NCBI GenBank assembly: GCA_013339895.1
Contig: JABACO010000003.1
Coordinates: forward strand, 5,668,537 to 5,732,536
Source of the DNA: Ephydatia muelleri
Lineage: Eukaryota; Porifera; Demospongiae; Spongillida; Spongillidae
Length of the DNA: 64,000 nt
Reading direction: 5' to 3'
The stretch's first letter is position 1, and each line of letters opens with the position of its first letter. A program made the position numbers and the translations under genes. The notes below the pieces were generated by a model. It saw only the letters and a program-made list of their open reading frames with translations, did no database searches and had not been told where the DNA came from. Shown here piece after piece: positions 1 through 10,869 of the stretch.

Positions 1-2891
1 TTTTCAAAACGGCACTCTAGGTACGCAACCACTGGTCCTACTGCTGTGGAACCCTCAGCACCGTTTATATTTCACGTTGCACATTTCAAAGAATAACTTT
101 GGAGCGCTCAGGATATACGAGTTCCTTCCAATCAGTCTGAATGTTACCATTACAGACTGTACATTTCTGAATAACAACGGTTTATTTGGAGGAGCAGTTT
201 TGATTAATTCGAAAGGAACATTTCTCATCGTCAACTCAACATTTGTCAATAACAGTGCAACGGTAGGAGCAGCTATGATGATTACAAATGATCCAGGTCC
301 AGATGCTGTCGCAACGAATGAGCTGTGCAAAATAACTTTGTTGGATGTAGTGATTCAAAATAACTACTGCAATGGTCAAAATTTTGACGAAACAAGGGGA
401 GGAGCCATATGGTTTAGTGGAGCCTTGGTGAACATAGGCGGAACTGCATACAAGAAAAGTCAGTTTATATCCAATGGTCCCCAAGGGGCCATACAAGGAG
501 CAGATGGCTATCTTAATTTCTGGGGTAAGGTCACATTTGCCAATAACTCAGGAGAGAATGGTGGGGCTATCAACGTTCTGAATGTGCAGCTTTCTTTTCT
601 AGCCAATTGTGTTGTTTCCTTTGTTTCAAACATAGCCTCAAGATTTGGTGGTGCTATTTACAATGAAGGACGTAAAAGAAACAGCTTCTACATCAATGCT
701 GGAATTCTTCAGAGTAGGAAATATTGTGCTATTTTTAAGAATAATGGCAGTGTTACCTTCCAAAATAACCATGCTCAACTGGCTGGCGATGCTATTTATG
801 CAACACCTATTTATGACTGCTATTCTTATGACAGAAAAAAGTCCATTTTGGATACCTATCTAAATGAAACTAATGTGATATTGGATATGTATCCAAATGC
901 ATTTAAAGTGAAGATGTCTTCTAATAATTCCCAAATTGTTTCCACTCCATATAAAGTGCATATCTGCCAATCCAATGATCGAGATCCTTCCAAAAACAGT
1001 GCACAATACGACCTGGATATGTACCCAGGGTACATTGCAACTGAATGTGACCACAGAGGACTCCGCACATATTCTTTCTCCAAGTGCGGTCTATGCACAA
1101 ATCAAAGTAATTGGTACACAACAGATCAGACTTGGAGCCCAGCAGGATGTTCAGTGGGTAGGAAAAGAATGCACTACATTGGCATATCAGATCTTTGGCC
1201 CTGAAAGGACAACATTCAACCTCCTGCTGTCAAGCTACCCAGGGTATGCTCCCACTGTCCTTAAGGTGCACCTTCAACCATGTGTAGCGGGATTAGAACT
1301 ACATGTTTCATCAGATAGATGTGTCTGTTCAAACTTTCTCACCGATGCTGGGCTACTATGTGATACAGCTCTAGGAACAGTCATAAGAGGTGGAACTCGA
1401 TGGATAGGTGTGTACATACATGAAAACAAATCCATTCCAGCTACTGCATATGTTTGTCCTTTGAATTACTGCAAAAATATGACTCAAATCTCTCTAGCAA
1501 ATCCTGAAACTTGTGCAGTGGAGGACGCACTGGTATTCTATGTGGTCATTGCTCTGATGGCTACAGTGTGGTCTTTGGTTCATCTGTGTGCCGGATATGC
1601 TCGAATATGTGGCTCATTACAATTCTCATGTATGCTGTACTTGGGGCCTTATTAGTGGCTGTGCTATTTGCTCTAAATCTTACAGTAGCACAAGGAACCC
1701 TCTATGGACTCCTCTTCTATGCAAACATCATTCAAGTCAATGCCACCATATTTTTCAACCAATCAGTACTGAGTCCCTTACAGGTCCTGATATCTCTCCT
1801 CAACCTTGACTTGGGTTTCCACTGTGTTTCTATGATGGTATGGATGACGCCGCCAAGGCAGCCTTCAGTTTATATTCCCCACCTACCCCTCTCTCTCACC
1901 ATTACTGTCATTGTGATTTGTCACTACTGCCTTCGTAGAAATACTATGAACAGAAACTGCTTTGACAGAATTAGCTACCTAATAGGACAAAGAGCTGTGG
2001 GTGTTTGTGTACACTCATCTATCTATCATATTCCAAACTGCTCAGAACGGTCATCGACATCTTTACCTTCTCTACAATCAAGTATCAAGGTGGCTACTTG
2101 CGTGTCTGGTTCTATGATGGGAACATCAACTACTTACATAAAGAACATGCAGGATTATTTATGGTGCCATGGGGGTCTTTATCCTGTTCCTTATTCCCTA
2201 TACACTTGCTCTCACCTTCATACCAGTCATTCAGCACTACAGTGAGCACAACCGACTCTTCAACTATCTCCACAAGATGGCCAATCGGGTTAAGCCAATG
2301 AATGATGTCTACTTTGCTCCCTTCAGGGGAAAGTGGCGCTTTTGGCTTGGAGCACGACTGTGGCTTCTAATATTCTTGTACATAATAAGTCCATTCTACA
2401 GTTCTGATCAGCCAAAGCTGCTTCTCTTTATTCATGCAATCACGGTAATCTTGTTCATTCTAATTCAGGCTCGAATAAATCCATTTGGAAATTCAATCAA
2501 GGAAACTCATAACTACAACACAATGGAATGCATTTTCAATGAGTTTTATAACTGGTTAGATCTTACTTACTCACTGAACTATGCAACACTATCGCTTTCA
2601 GTATTGTACATTTTATCCGAAAATTTGGATGCCAATCAGACAGGACAGAAGGACATGGCAGTAGGGATTTTGGTTTGTCTCTATGGTGTGCTGGTGATGG
2701 CTACAGTCTTGTACCATGTTGTTGTGATGATCCTCATGGTCTGCAATGTCCATGTAAGAATAAAGAAAAAGATAAGAGACCTCTTCTTTCAAACACAACT
2801 CCAGTTCCAACCCATTGAAATGAATTATCAAACTGATGATGACAAAACTACCAGCTGTGATTTAAGGGAACCATTATCTGAGTGGATATAG
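1..2891 (+). pseudogene. Pmp-like beta-helix/multi-pass membrane protein, copy 1 (5' cut by window, frameshifted)
   Basis: The sequence aligns almost base for base with 49882-52783 of the intact copy at 48449, so it is the 3' two thirds of the same gene; its 5' part lies outside the window. It covers the late beta-helix, the Cys-rich stalk and all membrane helices, and ends with the same stop. Compared with the intact copy I count about nine lesions, all 1-2 nt deletions, for example near 52, 88, 1028, 1507, 1812, 1856, 2008 and 2164. The first two cancel (-2 and -1), so reading continues to about 1028 before the frame breaks for good. Deletion-only damage in an otherwise near-identical sequence suggests consensus error as much as true decay. 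It may be a very recent duplicate or an uncollapsed haplotype of the 48449 locus. Confidence 0.85.
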
Positions 2892-3654
2892 AGTTAATGT
2901 ATGAGTTCTATTTGTATGAATGTTTTGGTAGGCAGAACAACAGAAATGTGTTAATTGCAGGATCAGTAGAATGTCAATGATAAGTATTTGTTTCCTTTTT
3001 CATCTGGGAAAAATAAGACTTTTGTAAATGCACTCTGTTAATGTTCTTTGATGCAATCCACCTTTATGAGGTCATCCTTTCTTTTAGAGAGGATTGAAAA
3101 ATATGGGTATTTTTCTTAAACTGAACAAACCTTCTTTGAGATTTTGCAATTTTAATGTGCGTGAGTATACCCTAATCATGCATGACACCATACAGTTTGG
3201 CAGAATTTATGCTGTATGAAATGCAATTCTATCCTTCACATGACGTGGCATGTTGTTTGTTCTTCTGAGTGTTTTCCGTGGTCTGCTACCAATAGTCAAG
3301 CACATACTGATATAGCATAGAGATCTGATCTGCCATAAGTAGCGCAAAGTTCTGTCCCTAGAATTTTTTTCCTGAAACATTTGGTCCTGGGGACCATTTT
3401 GTACACTGAAAGTTTTGGTCCCCACGGACCACTTATTTGAGATAAAAAAGATACCTACTGAAAATTTTGGTCCAACACATACTATTCTGTATTATGTGCA
3501 CACAAGAGTTTGATCCTTACCAAAGTATTTTGATGTCAAGTAGCAGCTTCACATGCAACACCACACATTTCAATACAATTGCTACATGCACTTCACATTT
3601 TCAAAGTGCTCATAAAGGGTGCATAGATAAAGAGATTCTTTTGCATGGCTATTC

Positions 3655-4030
3655 ACAATATTTACTTTGAGCAAATCTCAGTAGTTTGTTACTTGTGCCA
3701 GAAGAAACATCGTTGTGGCAAGCAAATTGGCAATGGAATATATTTCAACTTGTGTTGCCCACACTTTCTGATGATCCACCTTTGTTCTTTACAAGTAGTT
3801 GTCCATTTTTTCTAATGCTTTCAAGTAGCAAGATAGCAAGGTAGGATCATGAACCATGCATGATGTGACTAGTACTCTGAGTTGTACATGATCCTTTGAC
3901 TCCCAGACACTTCTTGCGCCACAGCTCTGAGAAAGGAATTCCCATCACTATTAATGCGACCTTGTATGTTGGGAGCTTGGTCCACACCAATATCTAATGT
4001 TTTTTTTCATTGTGATCGCGATTCCCTTTT
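3655..4030 (-). pseudogene. OTU-like cysteine protease remnant (copy 1 flank)
   Basis: On the minus strand the translation contains DGNSFFRAVAQEVSGSQ, then after a one-base frame change HVQLRVLVTSYMVHDP-like sequence, then a WATQVEIYSFA-like segment. This order fits the OTU deubiquitinase fold: DGxCxFRA loop, helix, then the W-x-x-x-x-E-I segment. The nucleophile position reads Ser (codon TCC) instead of Cys, so even without the frameshifts it would be predicted inactive. OTU domains are often carried by animal DNA transposons, which may be its origin. The same remnant, with the same Cys-to-Ser change, lies in the flank of copy 2. Confidence 0.5.
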
Positions 4031-4255
4031 ACTACCCTGAGTCCTAAAACACTGCACATTCTTCTTTGCCAATCTCTGCACACTGGCAAGTATAGCACTG
4101 TGTCAACTGTGTAATTCAACATCTGCTGCAGAATAGGATGGTTGCTCAGCAACATCCTCCATCTGTAATTATCCTTCTGAGCCCTTTTGGTAAATGTTGG
4201 AAAGGATTAATAATATTACAACTAGATATTTGTCTATTGCAAATTACAATGACAT

Positions 4256-4672
4256 CAATTGTAAAACTACAACTGGTTTATGAACAATTAACCAAATCAT
4301 GATCACCTTCAAGTACAGAACCATGTACTTACAATGTAGTGCAAAATGACCATCAGAAGCTGAATCTGTTGAGACTGCATGGTGGAGAGAAGGACTGCTA
4401 TTATCATTATATGTGCACACAGAGAAGTAACATATCTGGATGCAGGTCAATCTAAAATTATTTGCAAAGAGAATAAAATCTTCAATTGTAAATTACAACT
4501 GGTTAATCAACAATTAACCAAATCATGATCACCTTCAAGTATAAATGACCATCTGCAGCAGAATCTGTTGAAATACTGCCATCATTGCATCAGTGGTGGA
4601 GACAAAGGAATGCTATCATCAGGATATGTGCATGCAGGAGTAACATCTCTGGATGCAGAAGAATTTGACCAT
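4256..4672. repeat. Imperfect tandem duplication, period about 227 bp
   Basis: Two adjacent units start with CAATTGTAAA at 4256 and 4483 and share ACAATTAACCAAATCATGAT, CACCTTCAAGTA and a later ATATGTGCA...CTGGATGCAG segment. The whole first unit and most of the second are missing from the matching flank of the 48449 copy. Confidence 0.75.
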
Positions 4673-5563
4673 CATCTACATCTGAAGTTACTTGTGGTCT
4701 GTAAATATTTAAATGACTACCCGTTGCACTTATACCTTTACCATTATGACAACCTAATTCATACACCCCTCATCGAGTTATTGTGAAGGATCCCACATAT
4801 CTACAACTCAGCTTCCTCCTTTTATCATTTTACGAGTGAAATCCTTCCTCAAAACAATAAGCTGTTCAATAAAAAAATCAGATGCCTTGTCCTGCTACTT
4901 GTCATGCTGCTTTTTATACTTAGTTTGAGCAACTTTGATGTCTTGCTACTTGCTGTAATGTATTTATATGCTCCTTCAGTTTTGCTTCATGATCTGGCTC
5001 TTGCATTTCAAGGTAATGCAATGTCCTCAATTGACTCAGACTGCATTTCAACATCAATTGGATGGTTTGGATGTGGACCAAACACAAGAAGGTAGCATGC
5101 TTTATTGCCTCTTGCCTCGATGTGTTATAGGCAAACACACATGAATCAATGTAATAACTCCATTGTTTCTTTTTTGAAGGAATCTATTTAGCCAACATGT
5201 TTTGTAATGTTTGATTGTAGCGATCAGCAAGACCATTTGCCTGCACATTTAAGTTTGACACATGTCATTATAATTATGCCCAAATATATTCAACAAGGTA
5301 TATATCATAAATTGCACGTGTACTAAGCCCCCTATGAACATAATAACAACTTTTTAAACGACTATACATGTATCTCCAGAACCATATGCAAACTGGCACT
5401 TTACTTGTTTCAAACTCAAGGCACACAACAATTTCTTTACTATAATATGTAATGGTTTTGCTTCGTTACCATACACTTCAGTACTAGTGATGTCTGGTTC
5501 GAGAGCTTAGTACACATACTTTATGGTATTGGCATGAACACAATATGTATGCAATAAATATGG

Positions 5564-5945
5564 AACGCCGTTTTATGGAACGCCGTTTAGGTCAAAATTC
5601 GTCGTTTCTATTTGACAGCAAACCTCAATCGATGGAAAACAATCATTGCAATAATGACGTCGATCATCTTCGATCGATCGCTTTTTCACTTCGATCGAAC
5701 GCGATCGTGGTCACATCTACTTCGACGAAAATCGATTGAGGCCAAAACTGGTTCCATGCGTCTGGATCGAGCCCAAATTGTGTGCGATGGAACGTCGCAC
5801 TAGACGTATCGACACAGGTCGGGTATCCATTAACTTAAAAATTTATTCTACTTTTTTGACGCCAAACTCGTATCGACGAAACTGTATCGGTGTATAAATC
5901 ACGTCGGTACAATCCAATCGGTCTCTTTTTCGCATCGATAGAAAA
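5564..5945. repeat. CGATCGA-rich interspersed element starting TATGGAACGCCGTTT
   Basis: Two overlapping occurrences of the motif ATGGAACGCCGTTT (about 5563 and 5575) open a block rich in CGATCGATCGA, TCGACG and related words. Bases 5575-5722 occur as the reverse complement at 31863-32010. A related unit with the same head, GGTCAAAATT next and then a different body, lies at 54525. The right limit is uncertain; similar TCGA-rich sequence continues to about 5945. No coding capacity seen. It behaves like a short non-autonomous or modular repeat. Confidence 0.6.
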
Positions 5946-6209
5946 CAATCGAGGTGTAAATAATCCTTAATAGAAAAGTTTTCCCTCTGACAATTGAGTC
6001 ATAATGACGGTATATTATGCAACATATGTTCAATATAATTATAACTTTAATTTAAATTCATATAATCGATATAATACATTGCATACACACTAAACTACAT
6101 AGACAATTATACTGCTAGGGTTTGGGTCACTGGTTTGTGGGTACTAACACATGAGTCTGCTTATGGGTTCAACATGCATGCATGTAACTGTGACTTTACT
6201 GATATGTAC
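5946..6209. other. AT-rich spacer, nothing recognised
   Basis: AT-rich sequence with no ORF, RNA gene or repeat that I can support. It leads into the CA-rich tract at 6210. Confidence 0.5.
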
Positions 6210-6365
6210 ATTTCACACACACACACACCACCCACACACCACACACACCCACACACACACACCACACACACACACACACACCATAGATTATTTAGAGAAT
6301 CTATGCACACACACACACCATAGATTATTTAGAGAATCTATGCACACACACACACGCCACACACT
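6210..6365. repeat. CA-rich microsatellite with a duplicated hairpin
   Basis: ACACAC tracts surround two identical copies of CATAGATTATTTAGAGAATC plus TATG (about 6281 and 6319). Each is a perfect 8-bp stem (CATAGATT/AATCTATG) around an 8-nt loop. Hairpin and CA tract were duplicated together. The long His/Thr ORFs across it are artefacts of the repeat. Confidence 0.85.
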
Positions 6366-6860
6366 TCATAGAGTCTGGGTGATTTTACTTTGTGTAAATG
6401 CCACTACTTCAAATGCAACCACATCTCTTAAACTACCTCATACAGGTATTAAAATTGGATACACCATTGGATGTTACTCCTACAGACTAAACAACACAAC
6501 TGCAAGTATTGTGGGTGCGTGTACCGATGACAAAATAAATATCAATTCCAAAGGCTCTACGCAGATGTGCTGTGCAATTCTGATCCAATGTTCTGCTTCT
6601 CTCCTACTATAATTCTCTTGCACACTAACGTGTTCCTGAGCCTTCTTTGGTGACACCAAATAGCACAATGAAATACAACGGACTCGACCGTATCTTTGTG
6701 AAACAGGTTCATGTAAATATATATAGCAATACACGATACAAGAATAAAACAAGGACGACGTTCAGCAATGAGTATTGTGATGATATGAGGGATACGAGAA
6801 TGAAATGAAATATCAATGATTAATATGAAGTTATCAACAGAAAAAAACAAAACAAACAGT
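6366..6860. other. Spacer downstream of the HECT fragment
   Basis: No gene supported. Short overlapping ORFs on both strands have no recognisable motif. It is the 3' flank of the minus-strand HECT gene and may include its 3' UTR. Confidence 0.4.
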
Positions 6861-8585
6861 TCAAAGTTGGCCAAAACCATCGTGACATTTCAAGGCGAGG
6901 ACCATAGCATCCTTGAAGGAACCATAATCCTCACCATGACAGGTGGGTAGACGAATTTCAAGACTACAGGTAGAGGCTGTAGGTAAACGATCACTTCCGT
7001 GATTGAAAGTGATTGTGCACTGTTTATTAAAGCCTTGCGGAGGAATCGTTGAACTCCCTGTAAAGAAGGACAACAGATCTCCCAAAGTGCAGCCATCAGC
7101 AGTTTCTATTACATAGAAATTGTAATAACTTAATGAAAACTTCACTATTATACCTACCATCATTGCACTCTTCGATGAAGATATTGAAGTTACAATACGC
7201 TGAATATTCAGTTGTGCGCTTAGATGCACTATTCTCACTGAAGTCCACTCTCAGAATAGATCTGAGGATATCTGCAAAAATGAGTTCATTTAAAAATAAC
7301 TCGACAGGGTGAGAATAGGCAATTACCTGCATCGATATTTAATTTTGCATACAAAAAATACGGTTCGAACAACAATGGCTGACTTTTAACTTCACTCAAG
7401 ACCCCCAGTGTTTGTAGTCCCTCCAAAAACTGGTCCATACTGGCTTTCACCTTTAACATTAAATGGAAATCCAAATTGTCGAGAGTATCAGTGGTTTAAG
7501 GTCAAGGCTATTCAAAGGGGCAAAATATCCACACTCCATTAACAACATTCTTGGGCCATCTTCATTAAATACAGCCTTTAAGTCATCTAACGATGTTGAA
7601 GCGATCACCTGTAAATTAAAACAATGCGCATACTGACTATTATGATCATAAATGTGCTCACAACATTTCAAAATGATAGATAGTCAATCTTAAAAGTTGT
7701 ACGCCCTCAGGATTTAAAAGGTTAAAAACATTTTAATACCATTAAGTAGGGACTTGAATGATTAATTGTAATTTGATACATGAATCAGAACTTGACAATT
7801 TTGGTGAATCAATGTTACAAAAATACTGGTGGGATTAAGGAACGATCACTTACTCTTTCAACAGTATCTCTCAGAGAAAGGTCTGGAATATCACCAAATT
7901 TACACCTGCACTTGTACAGGTTCCATATGCTATATAATTGTACACAGATGAAGACAAACATGGAATCCCGCAGCCTCCTTGTAGTATTGACATTGCAACA
8001 AGGACTCCTAAATGATAATACTGGCGTTGCTGAAATGTAATGTACATTTTAATTCCAAAAACTCATATACACATGATTTGTATTAACGACAGTGCAATAG
8101 AAACAAAGCAGCTATTTTTATGTTTTTCCAAATTGTAATCAAAACATAACTGATCCTAGAATGATATGGTTATCAAAAAAATTTGTAATAAGATCAGTCA
8201 GATATTGAATTTACTCTCAGCTACATAAAACAATTGCTACTATTCTCAGTACATACCACAAGCACAGGCACATTTAAAGAGAAGAACTTAATATTGTCGC
8301 CTCTTAGTAGACTCTCTCCAGCCTGAAGAACCAGGAGTCTAAAAACTCTCGCCGTGGGCCACCATCATCAATAGAGGATTCCCCAAAGAACGTGACCTGA
8401 TGTGACATAATCATCTTTGTCTTGGAATGCAAAATACACATACCTTAAGCAGAAAAGAAGCGCAAAATGACTGTTTTTGAGCCTCCCTAGTGCATCCATC
8501 CATACAGTGCTACGATGAACAGTAATGCGAAGAGTTTGTCTCACAATTGATGGCTGTGGCCAGCCTCTTTAACACTTCAGAAACA
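6861..8585 (-). pseudogene. HECT-domain E3 ubiquitin ligase, C-terminal exons, frameshifted
   Basis: HECT ligases take ubiquitin on a C-terminal Cys and transfer it to substrates. Six putative exons with GT-AG borders read on the minus strand: 8585-8444, 8396-8257, 8029-7854, 7608-7327, 7271-7158 and 7105-6861. Visible HECT landmarks are VWMDALGRLKNSHF, VTFFGESSIDDGGPRREF, YYHLGVLVAMSILQGG, FFTGSSTIPPQGF, and TASTCSLEIRLP, which holds the predicted catalytic Cys. The end DGFGQL-stop is a normal HECT terminus. Introns of about 47-245 bp are clear. One-base shifts interrupt three exons (near 8340, 7930 and 7500), so either this is a decayed gene or the consensus is poor here; the last two exons are clean. 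N-terminal domains are not identified. A paralogous fragment lies at 56371-56771. Confidence 0.7.
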
Positions 8586-8948
8586 CTGTTGACAGATAGA
8601 AGAAAAGTTAAAATACTCAACACACCAATGAGTTAAACTCTTTCTCATCACACGTACAGAAGAGCACAGATTAAACTTAACACAACTTCATGCAAATACA
8701 AAGGATTTGAATAATAATGAACACAATTAGCACATGAACATAACAACAAAGTACTAGATAACCAATACTCTGATAAAATGAAATGGTCATAAATACCCAT
8801 GTGGTCTACAATGGTATTTTACAAAACAATGTTTAGAATCCAATACCTTTCAACATTTGATGCCTGGGTTCTCTTGCAGTTAGCACTTTGCTGCACAAGG
8901 CCACTTAGCATAATAAAACAAAACCAATATAATAAACTTGTTCAAATG
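8586..8948. other. Spacer, nothing recognised
   Basis: AT-rich; no ORF or RNA supported. Further upstream exons of the HECT gene could lie here but I see no convincing one. Confidence 0.4.
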
Positions 8949-9699
8949 CAGTAGCGAATCTAGGAGGGGAGGGGGGGGGGGAGTTTGGGGGTTTAAACCC
9001 CCCCACCCCTGCAATTATTAATATATTATTGGCCAGACTGACTGCTGCTATTTGAGAAGTTGATTTGCCAAGTGCTACTGGTTTAAAACAAGAGCTGGTT
9101 AGCTGCAAATTCTTTTGGAATGAAGGCAGACATGAAGACAAACCAGAAGGTTTGATGGATGCATTGCCATATACTGATGAAGACATTTTTCTAAATATTC
9201 GTCAACTAATTTTAATTGGATGTACGACACTGATTGGAACTTGTCAGGCAGAAAGGTCTTTTTTGGTTACGCTTCAAGACACACTTACGTTCAACAATGA
9301 CTGAAAAAGGTTGACGGGTCTAACCATGATATCTATCCACCCACCATGCTGAGTGTTTGTCGTTACAAACGGAAACTTTTGTACGTCGATTGTGCAAGAC
9401 AACGTAGGCGTTTTGTTGCAATTCTATTTTGTTTGATGAGTCAGAATAATTAGAGGGTTTACTTAAAATTGACGTTCTTTTCATGTGTGTTATTAAAAAC
9501 TGGTAAAAAAATTGTGTGAGAAGTTCTACAATGTATCAAAAGCGGCGGGATCAAAATTACAGGTTTCATTTCCCGGAAAAAGCACTACATTTAAAAAGCA
9601 GCTGGGGCATAGCCCCAGACCCCTTTAGGGTGAGGGACACCCCCTCCTAGGCCCTCCCCCTTTCAAACCCCCCCAATAAAATTTGTACGTCTGCCGCTG
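8949..9699 (+). mobile_element. Short hAT-like DNA transposon
   Basis: The left end CAGTAGCGAATC and right end (reverse complement) CAGCGGCAGACG form hAT-type imperfect terminal inverted repeats, followed inward on each side by G-rich/C-rich tracts (GGGGGTTTAAACCCCCCC and its counterpart near 9660). The element is flanked by the 5-bp direct repeat AAATG (8944-8948 and 9700-9704). It is 751 bp, too short for an autonomous copy, and keeps only a transposase C-terminal remnant. The 5-bp duplication is unusual for classical hATs (8 bp) but I recall it for the hAT5 group. Confidence 0.6.
9065..9345 (+). pseudogene. hAT transposase C-terminal (dimerisation) remnant
   Basis: The translation gives LPYTDEDIFLNIRQLILIGC then TLIGTCQAERSFLVTLQDTL, an in-frame stop, then KRLTGLTMISIH. 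This matches the hAT C-terminal dimerisation pattern (LP...DEDIF.NI..L......LP...C.AERSFS.L......R......RL..L....IH). The catalytic part is absent. It sits inside the 8949-9699 element in the same orientation expected for its transposase. Confidence 0.65.
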
Positions 9700-9869
9700 A
9701 AATGGATGACCCTTGACCAAATACATAAAACAATCCCTTAAGCTAATGTACACCCACGCATAGACATTCGTTCTGGAGCTGTATTTGTGCATAACAGACA
9801 ATAGCAACACACTGTGCCTACCTCTCCACATTCATCACACCACCCTGTTGCAGGATCCACTGAGCAAAC

Positions 9870-10869
9870 NNNNNNNNNNNNNNNNNNNNNNNNNNNNNNN
9901 NNNNNNNNNNNNNNNNNNNNNNNNNNNNNNNNNNNNNNNNNNNNNNNNNNNNNNNNNNNNNNNNNNNNNNNNNNNNNNNNNNNNNNNNNNNNNNNNNNNN
10001 NNNNNNNNNNNNNNNNNNNNNNNNNNNNNNNNNNNNNNNNNNNNNNNNNNNNNNNNNNNNNNNNNNNNNNNNNNNNNNNNNNNNNNNNNNNNNNNNNNNN
10101 NNNNNNNNNNNNNNNNNNNNNNNNNNNNNNNNNNNNNNNNNNNNNNNNNNNNNNNNNNNNNNNNNNNNNNNNNNNNNNNNNNNNNNNNNNNNNNNNNNNN
10201 NNNNNNNNNNNNNNNNNNNNNNNNNNNNNNNNNNNNNNNNNNNNNNNNNNNNNNNNNNNNNNNNNNNNNNNNNNNNNNNNNNNNNNNNNNNNNNNNNNNN
10301 NNNNNNNNNNNNNNNNNNNNNNNNNNNNNNNNNNNNNNNNNNNNNNNNNNNNNNNNNNNNNNNNNNNNNNNNNNNNNNNNNNNNNNNNNNNNNNNNNNNN
10401 NNNNNNNNNNNNNNNNNNNNNNNNNNNNNNNNNNNNNNNNNNNNNNNNNNNNNNNNNNNNNNNNNNNNNNNNNNNNNNNNNNNNNNNNNNNNNNNNNNNN
10501 NNNNNNNNNNNNNNNNNNNNNNNNNNNNNNNNNNNNNNNNNNNNNNNNNNNNNNNNNNNNNNNNNNNNNNNNNNNNNNNNNNNNNNNNNNNNNNNNNNNN
10601 NNNNNNNNNNNNNNNNNNNNNNNNNNNNNNNNNNNNNNNNNNNNNNNNNNNNNNNNNNNNNNNNNNNNNNNNNNNNNNNNNNNNNNNNNNNNNNNNNNNN
10701 NNNNNNNNNNNNNNNNNNNNNNNNNNNNNNNNNNNNNNNNNNNNNNNNNNNNNNNNNNNNNNNNNNNNNNNNNNNNNNNNNNNNNNNNNNNNNNNNNNNN
10801 NNNNNNNNNNNNNNNNNNNNNNNNNNNNNNNNNNNNNNNNNNNNNNNNNNNNNNNNNNNNNNNNNNNNN
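9870..10869. other. Assembly gap (1000 N)
   Basis: Exactly 1000 N, the usual placeholder for a gap of unknown size. Satellite sequence begins immediately to its right, so the missing DNA is probably more of the 173-bp array. Confidence 0.98.

Larger units (their letters stand above)
2892..5563 (+). repeat. Duplicated 3' flank of copy 1
   Basis: Sequence downstream of the stop matches the 3' flank of the 48449 copy (52784-54524) almost throughout, apart from about 921 bp (3689-4609) absent there. Its first 1.2 kb (to about 4098) also matches the flank of the 26327 copy (30644-31862). The duplication unit is therefore larger than the gene. It contains an antisense OTU-like remnant and short inverted motifs such as GGTCCCCACGGACC near 3417. 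The similarity to the 48449 flank stops at the TATGGAACGCCGTTT repeat at 5564. Confidence 0.85.
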
